Assembly (NCBI GenBank): GCA_028751875.1
Contig: CM054135.1
Location: 67,631,247 to 67,695,246 of the forward strand
DNA length: 64,000 nucleotides
Direction of reading: 5' to 3'
Origin: Rapana venosa
Lineage: Eukaryota; Mollusca; Gastropoda; Neogastropoda; Muricidae
In this document: piece after piece, positions 1 through 13,700 of the stretch
How the letters are laid out: every line of letters begins with the position of its first letter
How positions within the stretch are numbered: the first letter of the stretch is position 1
Position numbers and translations under genes: made by a program
The notes under the pieces: generated by a model
What the model saw: the letters and a program-made list of their open reading frames with translations, nothing else
The model's database searches: none
What the model was told of the DNA's origin: nothing

Positions 1-290
1 TTGCATTTTCCCTATCTACAAGACTGTCCAGTTGATTATATTGCATTTTCCCTATCTACAAGACTGTCCAGTTGATTATATTGCATTTTCCCTATCTACA
101 AGACTGTCCAGTTGATTATATTGCATTTTCCCTATCTACAAGACTGTCCAGTTGATTATATTGCATTTTCCCTATCTACAAGACTGTCCAGTTGATTATA
201 TTGCATTTTCCCTATCTACAAGACTGTCCAGTTGATTATATTGCATTTTCCCTATCTACAAGACTGTTCAGTTGAATATACTGCATTTTT
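1..290. repeat. 40-bp tandem repeat (window edge)
   Basis: Seven head-to-tail copies of a 40-bp unit containing CAAGACTGTCCAGTTGATTA; the first six are identical, the seventh has a few changes and an eighth is partial. It runs into the left edge, so the array may be longer. Confidence 0.97.
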
Positions 291-2663
291 CCTATCTCCC
301 TTTTTGTTTGTTTTGTTGTTGTTACTCAGAGCGCTGTTAAATGTTCAGCAGCAAAGTTAGGCTGAAAGCAGAAAAGAAATCTGGAAAATAAACAAATAAT
401 CACATGCATGTAAACCTTTAAACCTGGGTCAAACTCTGGTGTGAGATTAACATTTTTCACCCGGGGATTTTAGAAAGAAAAAACAAACTCAGAACTTGCT
501 TCTTCAGTATACAGAGGTTTCACATAATGAAGTCCGCTATATCTAACAATCTTATTTTGAAGTTGGGTCTGTGTGTGCAAGGTCTTTTCATTTTTGGTTA
601 AAATTCCACCATATAGTTACCACATTCCATCTTTGAACTGTTTCAAAGAAAATCTTAGGGAAAAAGGCAAGCAGACAGGCAGTGGAGGTTGAGATAAGTA
701 AAGAGGCTGCCATGCAGTCACTTGCCATGAAATTGTCGAGGTTTTTCTTTTCTAGGCTTGTTTTTTGATTCATTTGGAAAAATGGTGGTGGTGATGATGG
801 CGGTGTTTTGCTGTGGGTTTCTTTCTTTGTTTTGTTTTGTAAGTTTATACTAGAACAGCCTGCAGCATTCTCTTAAGGGTGAGAGGTGGGAAACTTGAGC
901 CACCAAGTTGTGCATTTTGCTCTTGTCACTTTTTTAACCCACAAATTTAACATGTATGGAAGATAACAGATACATTAAATTTGACTAAACTACATGCTGA
1001 TCCTTCTGTTTAACATTAAAACTGACTAAATTACAAGCCGATCCGTCTGTTTAACACTAAAAACAAATATGAAAATCACATTGTAAAAAAAAGAAAAGCA
1101 TTTAATGTTACTGACATGCAACAAATTCACAGTCTTAAAAAAACAAACCCAAACGTACACCATGGTATGTGACAGTTTATTTCAAATTTGGGTCAAATTG
1201 TGGTGGGTTTTGTGTGTATGTGTGTGTGTCTTTTTTAACATAATTGATTATTTTCCTAACATACATACGAACTCTCTCATTTTACATTACATAGTATGGT
1301 TAAAGGATTACATACCTTCAAACTCTCTCACATGTTTTTGAGCAATGCATTTTTCAGCTGGACAAAAGTAGATCTCTCTGATGAAGATTCTTGTCCATTT
1401 TCTGTACAAAACTCAATCTGTCTTATTCTACAGAAATAAAAGCTGTGATTTCAATCACTTGATCTACAGAAAACTTCTGACATACTTCAAGGATGCAATA
1501 TTGCACCTGCCCTAAACATTTTACTTTTGCTTGCTCGTTCTGCTTTGGGTAGAACTGTTTGAACATCTGACTGTTTACAATAGCAAATGCAAATTGAAAA
1601 TTTCATATATATATAGAACACATAAAAACGTTTGCGTCATACAGCAAGCGTACATAGGCCTACAAGAAACATTAATTCCAGCAAACATAGAGAAAAAAAA
1701 TATTCACCAAGGAAATCACTTATACTGGCAAGATACCTCAGGAATATTTACAATGGGAAAACACTCATAAAAATCAATGCTGTCATAATCTTAGATACCT
1801 GACAGACAAAACTGATCGATCTCAACAAAAACACTTATAAAGTATATCTCTCACATAATGGAAAAATAGGAATGCTTAGAAGGACGAAAAATGTACAGTC
1901 TTGGAATTCAATGCCCTGAAATGAAACAGCTAGTACCAGTGTAATGCATTATTCACAACAGACACACCAAACAGTGGGGGCAAAATTATTAGAAACCAAC
2001 AAAATAATTCAAAGTTTACTTTTGCCATGGTAACTGACGCATAAGAGACAAAAACTGGCATGACAAGGAAGATCAGGAGGGGAGATAAGGAAATTATTCT
2101 TACAGTTTTCTTTTCAGCAAAAACTGAGATCACAGAGGGTATAGATACACCTGTTTATAACCTTATAATCTCCTGTGAATTCCATCACTTCACAGCTAAG
2201 TTGTCTTTCTTCTTTCCTCCACCCTTATTCCAAACCATTTGAAAATACCCAGTCGCTTCTGAGAGCACTAATCCTTCTTCCTTACTTTGTGTAAAAAAAG
2301 AAATCCCACCAAAGGTATCCTTAATCCCCTCCCCCCAAGAAAAAACCCTCAGTGTTTTGCTTGTTAGAACTGTCTCCTTCACAGAATGACTTTGGATGAG
2401 TTTATAAACAATTAAGATATATTTGTTTCATAAAAAACTAAGCTTGGAGTTGACATGGTGGCGCTCATGACTTCTCAAAATTATGCCTTCCAACAGTTCT
2501 CCCCACAGGTTACTTGCTTTTCTAAATAAAAAAAGAAAGAAGAAAAGAGAGAATATGTCAAGATAAAAAAACAACAACCAAACAATTTCCTCTAGAAGTA
2601 TCTCATAAAGCCAGTAACCTATGTATCCCCCTAAACTCCTACTTTCACTGGTGCTATTTTGTT
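291..2663. other. Downstream flank, no gene recognised
   Basis: AT-rich unique-looking sequence with short homopolymers. Open frames are short and show no coding bias or matching splice sites. Confidence 0.5.
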
Positions 2664-3107
2664 CTCTTCTCTTGAGTCTGCTTTGTCCTTTGCAGATCAT
2701 AATCATAGTGCTTCTCTGAGTCTGCCTTGTCCTTTGCAGATCATAATCATAGTGCTTCTCTGGGTCTGCTTTGTTCTTTGCAGATCATAATCATAGTGCT
2801 TCTCTGGGTCTGCTTTGTCCTTTGCAGATCATAATCATAGTGCTTCTCTGGGTCTGCCTTGTCCTTTGCAGATCATAATCATAGTGCTTCTCTGGGTCTG
2901 CTTTGTCCTTTGCAGATCATAATCATAGTGCTTCTCTGGGTCTGCTTTGTCCTTTGCACATCATAATCATAGTGCTTCTCTGGGTCTGCTTTGTCCTTTG
3001 CAGATCATAATCATAGTGCTTTTCTGGGTCTGCTTTGTCCTTTGCACATCATAATCATAGTGCTTCTCTGGGTCTGCTTTGTCCTTTGCACATCATAATC
3101 ATAATGA
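2664..3107. repeat. 44-bp minisatellite, about 10 copies
   Basis: Regular 44-bp period with core GCAGATCATAATCATAGTGC. Units differ at a few positions (GAG/GGG, GCAG/GCAC), and the G-to-C variant recurs in several units of the right half. Confidence 0.95.
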
Positions 3108-6100
3108 AATCAAGACTGACTCAGGATTCAATACATTGAAATGAAAGAAAAGGTCACACATCTGTCAGTTTGCTCAGCTTTGGAGACATGTTGATAAAAG
3201 CATAACACTGACATTCTTCTTCTTCAGCTGGTAAAGAATTGGTATAAGGCAGCAGTCAGATACAAACTGCTGCCAAAAAAAAAAAATCATACTTTGTTAT
3301 AAGCAATATGAAAGAAAAAGGTGTAAGCAGATTTTAAATCAAACAAATAAAAACTGGCCTGTACCTTTTTGCATAATCGTAAAACCTGAACAAATAAGAA
3401 CTCTTAACTTTTTCAGCAGAACTCAAATAAAACGAAAGAGACAATAACTCTGTTCTCCACCTTTAAGCATATGCACGTGCACTACCAAAGCTCACACAAA
3501 CACAAAGGACCACATGGAAATCACTTAAATTAAATGCTGTCATCTAAAATGATTTCTTCTATTGTTTTTGAAACCTGAACTGGTACAATATATACAAAGG
3601 AGGAGTGTGTGTGTGTGTGGGGGGGGGGATGTGTTGGAAGGGGGAAGTCAGCACAAAGAAATATCTTCTTTACGACAATCTGGAGTAGTAATATTATTGG
3701 TTGGACATTGACAACTCTGAAAATAATTATTCCTAAAAACCTGTTTGTTTGTTTTTTTCTACACCAGTCTTGGACAGTACAAATATTAAACATCACAACT
3801 GCACAATAATATGATCTTTTTAAGTAGTAGAAAATCAAAAGCAAATTATACAGCAATTGTTTTCTATCTCCAAATACCTACTAACCAGTTAAACTGCCTT
3901 CCTCTGATTATCTTTAAAAACAAAAGGACATCTGTCTCACATCTTGTGTATACAATGACTAGATTAACAATTGGCCTTCCTTTAGCATACAGCATATATC
4001 AAAACAAACCTTGTCTGACCACACATCACTGTTTCATATTTAGCAGTATTAGGTCAAAATTTGCCAAGAATACAAGATGACAACTAGCACTCAAACCATG
4101 ATGGAAATCAGTATCTCTGCAATTGATATCAAACCACATAGACTCACAAACACTCAAACAGAGGATCACCAAATATAAAATTGAAATCATGACAACCACA
4201 AACTTTTGATTTCAGCTTCATAATGCACACAGCAAAAGAGGGTATTGATAATCATACATCTAAATTTAAAGACACACACACGTACACATCTGTGAATTCA
4301 AAGAGAGACCAAATTTTTAAGCCAATGATGCTTCCATTCTCTGTCAGCAGGTATATAGATAAAAAGAACAGGAAAAAAAAAAGAAACTTCCTCACAAAAA
4401 AGAAGCCCAAATGGTGTCCATGTAACTAGAGAACATATACACAAATATACACAGGTATCGTCTGTTCAAGAACAGATTAACAGTTTGGTGTTGAGTCACA
4501 CTAAACATAATGACCAGACAAACAAAAGAAGCATAATTTTGCAGTGGTGATTTGGAGAAGAGTTGAATTTTAGACTAAAATCAAAAATACTAGTTTTCAT
4601 AATTTCTGAGTGAGACTTTAAAACTAATCCTTACATCAGCTAGCATGATTATAATGTCCTATACATTGTGTTGAGTTGGGATGGGTAGGCTACAGATATA
4701 TTATAATATACCACTGTAGATTCCATATCAATCTATTTTGTACATATGCTGTTTTTAATTTAAGAGAACTGAGGAGCTATTATTTATCATAGCTACCTTT
4801 TTAATGGATATTTAAATTTTAAAAAGATGTTTTCTCAGTTACTGGTTTTTATTAAAAACTGCCACTGAGGTCAATCTTTTAAAGACAAATGTCCATCTTA
4901 GCATGACCCTCAAGCTCAGTTGGATGTTGAAAAAGAGGAGCACATGGTTTCTTTTCATTCTTGGCATTTTGATTTGGATAAATTATGCAAGTGTGAGTTT
5001 TTAACTGTCAAGGAGGTGACTCTATACCTGGTGTGACCTCTATGGGTTGCTAAGCAATATGCACCATGACAGATAAAGTTACACATTCAGTAATTAAAAT
5101 ATGTGGGGTTCTTTATGAAGAAGTTTCTCTGAAAATAAAACAAAACCCCAAAACACCCTCCACTGTTCCAGTCTATTCACTTATCTTCTTACATGTAACC
5201 ACAGCAGCAAATGGAAAAAAAATGTAATTCACCCCACCTTTAACAAAAAGCAAATAGAAATAAGTACTTTGTTCACGACTAAACAAGCTTTTTCTGTTGA
5301 ATGGTACACAGAACAGCGAACACAAAACAAACTGATGTTTCCTTGATCACTGTGATCAGGTAGGATACAAAGGTGAGCTAAGCAACATTTTCAATAAGTT
5401 TTGTCAGGTAATTATGTGAAGCATGTTCATGACTTAAGAGTCCATAAAAGCTATAATGACAAATGAAAACAGACAATAAATCTTGTACTATATCCATGAC
5501 CTATAGACATTGTAATAATAGAAAAATCTGCAGTGACTATTCATGACTAAATGAAGAGAAAAAAACCATCAACAGGTTCCATTGAACAGCTACAAATGAA
5601 GTCTGTTTAGTTTAAAAAATACCACTCACAAACACATAACAGTCACAATAAGTATCAATCCTACAATGACAATGATGATGATAATGATAATAATGATGAT
5701 GATGATGATAATAATACTACAATAATACTGATGACGATGTTGGTAGTGATGATGATGGTAACAACAAGAACAATGGAAGACAACAGAGAATGTGGGATTT
5801 GTCAATTCTGATACCAGGAAGACTGGGCAACACACAAAACATTAATGAACACTGAGCAAATCAGTGATAGGCATCAAAGTAACTAATGCAATTGTTCATG
5901 AAATATAGGGATAACAGCTCTATAACTACCAACAAAAGTTTTAACTAAATCTTTCATGAAATAAGAACTATAGTGACAAAATAATCAGCTTCAGCCCTAA
6001 AGCTTTCTGCTTCAGAGATGCTCAATTTTGTTCAACAATACAGAGGCCTTGAAATTTAGCATGCAATAGGCCAAGCTTCATCAAAATCACTCCGAATTTC

Positions 6101-6277
6101 AGAAAACATACGGTAAAAAACCCTGTATAATTTCATATTTCTTTTTTCAGTCCCCAACAAACACTAAACTTATTTAGTTTATAAAATCATGTGGATCTTC
6201 TACACATAAAATAATACTACGAGTTCAGGCTACTGATTTCAACACATATGTGTGATCATTAAAACATTTAACAACAT
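3108..6277. other. Downstream flank of the lectin gene
   Basis: AT-rich sequence with a GT/G run at 3605-3628 and an ATG/ATA trinucleotide run at about 5665-5717. No exon, RNA gene or familiar mobile element was recognised. Confidence 0.5.
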
Positions 6278-6283
6278 TTTATT
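6278..6283 (-). terminator. Candidate polyadenylation signal of the lectin gene
   Basis: AATAAA on the minus strand about 345 bases past the longer stop. The surroundings are AT-rich and other AATAAA hexamers exist further down, so position alone supports it. Confidence 0.3.
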
Positions 6284-6625
6284 TCTGAATCAAGAATACA
6301 ATCAAAGTAATCACCGCTTGCAAAAAAATCTTTACAAGTGTATTTACTGGATCAAAGTTTTAAAACTGACCTGACAGTTTACCAAGAATTGCTGCCTATC
6401 CACACACATGAGTGCACACACACAAATCTTTGTAGTTTGCTCTCCCCCCCCCCTTCAAATAAAAACCAGGAAAAACTGCCTTATACAGATTTAAAAACAG
6501 ATAAAACAGTAGTGGAACAGCCAAGGGGTCTTGCTACTGCTGTTTAGGAGATGGCTTTGCCCTCCTAGAATAGGGAATGTAGGAATGTCCATCACACAAC
6601 AAAAATGATAACTGCAGTGAACAGT

Positions 6626-6945
6626 TTAAGCAAAATCTTCATACAGGTTCTCACAGCTCTCTGAAGTGGCTGCTTGGTTGCCAGATCTGGGGGATGTTGA
6701 GTGGTGGCCTTTTCCTTCATCTGCTACTGCTCCAGACAATCTCCCACTATCTCCGCTGTCATCTTTCTTCCCCCTCTCTTCACTCTCCTCTCTTCCTGCC
6801 ATTTCTTTTTCTGGTTTGGCAGCAGAGCCATTCTTCTGTGCAGATGCTCCAGGTGTTCCGTTCATGTACAGAAAGTCACTGTGACTGCGGCTGGCTTTCT
6901 GTTTCAAGTTGTCGGATTTGTTGTGCACGATTTCCTGGGACCGGC
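6626..6945 (-). CDS. Probable continuation of lectin tail after a frame break
   Basis: The minus-strand frame one base away from exon 6 is open from 7024 to a stop at 6626. Beyond about 6945 it reads as a believable cytoplasmic tail: SQEIVHNKSDNLKQKASRSH, then FLYMNG (a YxN type motif), a charged Lys/Glu segment and a terminal ENLYEDFA. One missing base somewhere in about 6930-7000, which includes a run of five G, would connect it to exon 6. Alternatively it is 3' UTR that happens to be open; plus-strand frames are open here too because the stretch is GC-rich. Confidence 0.5.
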
Positions 6946-9900
6946 TCCCTTCTCCTTTCCTGATGAAGAAAGGAGGTAGGTCTCCCCCTGAGCCCCCTTT
7001 TCTGAAGAAGACACTCCTCCACAAGCTCCCAGATCATCATCGCTGCATGACAGACTGGTGGATGCTGACTCTTGGGCAGACTTCTTCAGGAGACCCACTG
7101 TTGTCCCATTGGCTTTCAGAGAGGCAGCGCCCACTTCCAGGGGGTCAGTGTACAGATTGCTGTTGGGGCGAGAGTTGGGCTGGTGGGTTGGGGCAGGAAG
7201 GTTGGAGTGGGAACTATGCGGGAGGGCTGTAGACTGTTGGACAGCCAGGTCATAGCTTCTGTTGTCAAAGTGTACATCTGGCTGACTTTCCAGCTTCTTG
7301 TAGTTGTATCTGTAACACACAGTGCCAACAGTGAATTATCTGATCACCTTCGAAGTTATTGAGTAAAGGTTTCAATACAATCATATCATTCAAAGCTTAA
7401 CATACTATTTTACATAGCTATCTTACTTGTTACTTTCATAATCTGATTAAGATCAACTAATTTTTTTTATTGCTTAATGTCATCCTTGTCTATCTTTCTT
7501 TTGAAGCTAGGGGCAATGAAATAATGGACACAGTGTTTTCTCCTTACAGGAAAGCTATGGACAGGAACAACAGCTTTGCTGAAATACTTCCACAAAATGA
7601 ACCTGAATGAAATCAGCTGTTTTCTATTAACTATGTTCACTAGTTTTCGTTTAACTGAACACAACAAAACACCATGCAACTTTATATTCACAAATGAGAG
7701 AAAAGAAATGCCTGAGAAACAAAGAAGTCACTCACCCTCGACGTACGACAATGAAGACCACAAATAAAATCAGCAGTACAATGCCTCCACTTGCCAAGAT
7801 GATGATCAGTATTGTTGCTGCACACAAACACACACACACACACACACCCTCGATGTTAAAATGTCTCGGAAAAGCAAACTTCCTTGCTGATACCCATACT
7901 TCTAAAGGTGCATGAAGTCAATAAAGACATATCATATATAATTTCAAACCTTTATCAATAATAACAGAAACAAAGGCTTTAGAATTGAAAGAAGGCATTT
8001 TTATGTAAAACCTTCACCAATGTAACTCCCACCCCCCCTCCCCTTCTTCTGCTTAAACTCACCATACTTCTAGAACATAGAATTGCATAACTTTATGAAT
8101 TTCATGTTTTCTGCCTTTTCCTTTTTCTGAACTTGTCACACATTTATAAACACATGTAGAGGTGTGACAGCCTAGTGGTTAGAGTGCTGCGCTTGTGATC
8201 TGATGGCCTGGGATTGAGCCACCATGGAGACCCCTGCCTTAAGGAATTTTACCCTGAAGTTATCATTATAGTACTGACTCCACTCTCCCAAAAGTCCTCC
8301 GGATGAAACTATAAACTGAGGCCCCATGTGCATACGCATGCAGGACATCTTTTGCACACATAAAAAACCTGTTCTGCTTTTCTGAAGTCAGGACCATTTC
8401 GTGCCAGTAGGAAATGACTTTAAAAAAAAAAAGCATGCACACAGGTGTCATGTTAAGACACCATCCCCAAAGTCAGAGAGGGTACCTTAATACCAGTGGG
8501 TAAACAAATGGTCACATACACAACATCTCACCATTGGTGAAACTTAGAGCAGTGGCAGAGGAACAAAACAAAACAAAAAATAAAAAATAAACACTATGTG
8601 TGAACATGCATTCTTTCATTCTCTCAGGCTTTAAAATTCAGGCACAGTAACATACAATCAAGCATATAATCCTAGAATATGCCCCTGAGTGTTCTTACCA
8701 GTATTGTACATTCTCATCAGCAGGAAAAACAACAAATTTAATATAATGTTAAAAAGACAAAACAAATAAAACTTTTACACATATTATATTTTCAATTGAA
8801 AAAGAAAATGGTTTGCTATAGTAAAAGCATCAAAATGAAAGAACAGGAAAAAGCCAAAACAACCCCCCCAAAACCAACAACAGCAACAAACAAACAAAAA
8901 AGCTGAAAGTAGCTGAAATAAAGGCAGCATGAAAAAAGAAGGTAATCAGAGCCAAGAATTTCGCCAAACATACAATGTACACCCCCCATAAAACCTAACC
9001 AACCAAACCAAAACAGAAAAAAAGCCCTCTCCTCTTCCCCAGCTCTAACAATTATGAACAGGAAAACAATGACCCAATTCTCAGGATGAACTGGTTACCC
9101 TTGCCTTTATTAACTTCTTCCTGCCACCATTCAACCCCCCCCCCCCCTTTCCCGAGAAAAGGATCCATGCTCCACACAGCTTCTTAATTACAAAGCTTCT
9201 CAACTGTCAGTACTTACAATTTCCATTGTCCTTTGCTTGAGATCCTGAGTGAGCTTCGTAATGCCCTTCAGAGTTGAATGCTGCAGCACAGACAGATTAG
9301 ACATTATGAACGAACAGGGCATACCAAAGTGTTTTTCACATAGATTGCACAGAGAAAGCGGAAGCTATGAAGTTTCAACAAAAAAAAAAACCAACAAAAA
9401 CTAAACAACCTCGAACACATTTTGATATTTCATCTATTGTCTCTGTGGCATAATGGTGCAAATAAAATAACTGAAAAATGCTTTCCCCAGAGTCCCGTAA
9501 TAAAATGTTTTTTTAACATGCATCTAAAAATTACCCCACAACATTTTATTGTTATTTACATTGCCAGAGCCTTGTAACCCTTAATCTTAATTTCCTAAGA
9601 AATAATGCGGTTAATTCCCTTGCATCATTTACTCCTTGAAATATTTTCCGCAGACAATATAAACGGCAAAAAACTAAATCTGAGCAACTTAATATCAACA
9701 ACTTCATTACATTAAGTCAGTTGGCATTTAGATGCACAAGTATATGATTTCCATAAAAGAATTTTTTTTTTAATGTACTGAGATTTTGCTAGACTACATT
9801 ACATTCTTTTGGCTAACTGAAGTAATCTGAAATAACTCCAGATATTCAAGTATAAAGGATGAGATGGGATAGCTCAGTGGTCGGAGCACTCGCTTTCCCC

Positions 9901-10698
9901 CAGCCAAGTTAAGCAGCGTCGAGTGTGGTTACCAGTTGGATGGGTGACCATTTGCGCGCCTTGGCTTCAGTACAGTTCCCCCAGTTCACCCAGCTGTAAA
10001 TGGGTACCTGCCCTCTTTAGGGTCAGGGAAGGTAAAGCAGCGAGGGAGAGGAGATGGGCGCCGCCCTCAATATGCTGGCTCCTAGAGAAGTGAGGTCTCT
10101 GACGCCTCGCTCCCCTATGACCTTATAGGTTATGGGACTCCTTTACCTTTTAAAGGATGAGAAAAATTAATTCCCTGCACTTCAAATTCCACAAATTATA
10201 TCCAACAACTGAATGGTAATGAATTGGCCCAGGCCAAAAGCTGTCAGTTATTGATGTCAGCTAATTGCCAAGGCCTACATTAAAATGTTGTTATGTTTAA
10301 AATGTTGTGTTGAGATTGCCTTCAGTCATGACAAGCTCTTAACATAACAACCTGCATTCTCCTTTATAGGATAAAAAAATCCTCTGAAGTCGGAGTATGG
10401 CTGCCTATGTGGCGAGGTACTTGAAAAGAGTCATACACGCAAACTTCTCACCCGGTATACTTCCTATCTCACAGTGATTCCCAGGTGGGATGAGTGAGTC
10501 AGAGTGCATGTTCTGGGTGACCCCCAGGGTGTAAAGCTGGGGAACGCACAACAACAACAACAATGGTAATGAAGAAGACAGAAAGAGTGATAGGAATGGG
10601 GAAATTTCTAGCATAGAATTTCCAGGAGGGGATGCTATTTGAAGGAGCCCTTGGCAACCCCACAAGGTTGAGAGGAGAGAGAGAGAGAGAGAGAGGAG

Positions 10699-10751
<53 letters not shown>

Positions 10752-13700
10752 TGCGTGTGTGCGTGTGCATGTGCCTGTATCTGAGAAAGCTCTACAATAA
10801 TATGTACCTTTTGATATATTTTTGCAAGTTTTGTTATGGGTTACTTTCTCTTCAAAATGGGGTTGTTGTTTTTTTTAAAAAAAACAAACATATCTACTGG
10901 ATATTCCTTTTTGTTTTCCTTTCAAGAAGAAAAGCACTCACGGAATTCACAGATGAAGTTGTAATGAAACTTCAAGGAACCACACAGGTAATCATGCCAG
11001 CGCCAGTGGTCATCTCGTCGCATCAAAGCACAGTCCTCCACAGAAAACAAGCCCAACAGCATGCTTGGTTCCCCTGGGGCCCAGTTATTGTAGTCTAGTG
11101 TTATCCCTGTTTTGAGAGAGATGTTTCATAGTAACCCCAGTTAAGCCCAGGCCAAAGGTTTTGTCAGTTATCAATGAAAGCAAAGTACGAGGGCAAACAT
11201 TAAAAATGTTGATATACTTTAAAATTTTATGTTGAGATTGTCTTTGGCCATGACAAGCTCTCAGCATAACATCTTGCACTTTCCTTTCAACTTGAGTTAA
11301 AGGGAAAAAATCCTCTTAAGTCAAGAGTATGGCTCCCTATATGGCCCCAAAAATTCCCTGAAGTCCAAGAGAAAGGCTGCCTAAATGACGAGATGCTCAA
11401 AATATCATAAACTTCCTATCCAGTGTGTACTTATGATCGTACAGTGATTGCCACATGGATGAATGAGTCACAGTACATGTTCTTGGTGAGCCCCAAGGTG
11501 TTAAATTAGGAAACATGTAACAACCACCACCATTGTTAATATAGAACACAGATTATAAATTTCCATGCATTCAGCAATATGTTTTACATACAAACACAAC
11601 ATTGACCATGCACATTTTTATACATATCTGTCTTGAGCCAAAGCAAGTTTCTTTTTTTCTTCCAAACTGATAACTTGGTGGTCCAGCAGTAAGACATCTG
11701 AATTAGAAAGCATGTAGTTCTGGGTTTGACTCCTGTTCAAAACTGGACCTTTCCTCTATATACTACACCATGTTTGGTGATATAGGTGCAAGCCTTTAAG
11801 ATGAGACTGTAAACTGTGGTCTCATAATATGAAACATGCATTTATTTCTCATAAACAGAACCAACCACAGTAAGAATATTTTCCCTGGCAAAATTTTATC
11901 AAGATAAAACCATTTTCCAAGGGAAACAAATAAACATTCACATAAAAATGGGTGTGTAGCCCTCCTGTTGAAGAGAGCAGCAGGTTCAACTTCATGTGGG
12001 AAATCTGCCATAATACTACCTTGTTCTGTAATGTATTCTACTGTACTGAACTTTTATAAATCTGGATTTTCTTATCATTAAGAAATAATATTGTACAGAA
12101 CACTGTCTTTGCTAAAAACATATACTATAACAAGCTTTTTTCAAAGATAATTTCAAAACAAAACAAAAGAAAATTCACCTGTGGTCCATCTCCAGCGTCC
12201 CCCGATATATCTAGCTCCCAGCCAAACTCCTTCCTTGAACCAACGCAGCTGCCGTGAACTCAGCACAGTGCGGATAAACTGCATGGTGTTTTCATCTTTG
12301 ATGGACAGCATTTCTCCTCCCATGTTCCAGCAGGCACTGCGGGCATCATTCCAGTACTTCTCTTCGTCAACAAACAGGTAACAGACACCATCATGCACCT
12401 TGGCAAAGTGAGGGCTGCGCAGCACAATCTCTGGGCAACCTTCTGTTGATGCATCTGAAGCAGAGACATAGCCAGCCCTATGCAATATATTCTATCTGAA
12501 GTATTTTTCCTACAGAATGTCCATTCCTGAAATTTACACCTGACAGAGCCCTAGCCTTCTGCTGATGCATCTAAAGTAAAAACATACAAGCCCTAAGGAA
12601 TATACATATATATATTCCAACTTAAGAATTTACACACACACACACACACATACACAGAGTACACACACACACATTCAACTCTTGTAAACAAATACACACA
12701 TATGTGCACACACACATAGTGGTACACACACATGTGTGCGCGTGTGCACACACACATGTACACACACAATCACACACACACACATTCTTCTTCGTCAAAC
12801 GCTCAGACAGCAACTATTGTTGTCTGTTATATGAGCGAAAATGCGTCACGCTGCTGTTAAGCGCCTGACAAGTCAGGCCCAGCGCATCCGACTTCGGCAC
12901 AAGAGAGAATAGTTACCTTTTAAGTTCTTTCTGGAAAAAAGGCAGGAGAATGGACCAAGAAGGCAGAAAATAGACAAGAAGGAGGTGACTTGAACCAGTT
13001 GAAGAAAAGGAACAAGGCAGAAACAAAGAGAGTGATAGAAAAGCGGAAATTTCTAGCACAGAATTTCCAGAATGTGGGGATGCTATTTATACTGATAGGC
13101 CCCCGGCATCCCCTCGGGGGAGAACACACACACACATGAAGCCAATTATTTGTCAAAATTGTTAAATTTCACACAGTGACACACATGGCACGAAAGGCTA
13201 GTGCTTTATATTTTCGGATAAAACTGAATGCTTTTACTAACAAATATAGCAAAAATATATAAATGTTTGTGTTGTAAGAAAATTACAGGCATTCACAAAA
13301 TTTTTGAATGTTAAAATCTAAAACCATTCTTACCCTCTTTTTATGAGAAATCCTCCAACATATATTAAAATTTTTTATTTTGGCGTTCCATATTTATAAC
13401 AAAATCTTTAATGAACAGTCCTATAGGACATTTGATATAGTAACAAGTCAAATTTGCATTTCTTATACATTTGTATGTTCTTATTTGTTGTTATCATTGT
13501 TTAGTCCTTTTTTGTGTACTGATTATGTTATTTAGCAAGCATGCACATTTTACTGCACACATCCACCAACATAAGTGCCCCCTCCCCTTCATCTAATATT
13601 AATGAGTGAACAGATATACAACTTTAAAAATAAAATTGAAGCAGCAACAACAACAACAACCAAAACACACACACTGTTAGGTAAACACACTGAAGTATCT

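Noticed and set aside
1..290. CRISPR-like array
   Set aside because: Units are contiguous with no spacers, and the genome is eukaryotic.
6666..7362. Several plus-strand open frames opposite the lectin tail
   Set aside because: Shadows of a GC-rich coding exon; no splice or domain support.
9880..9960. 5S rRNA gene fragment
   Set aside because: Only the promoter half matches and it is part of a mobile element found twice with the same borders.
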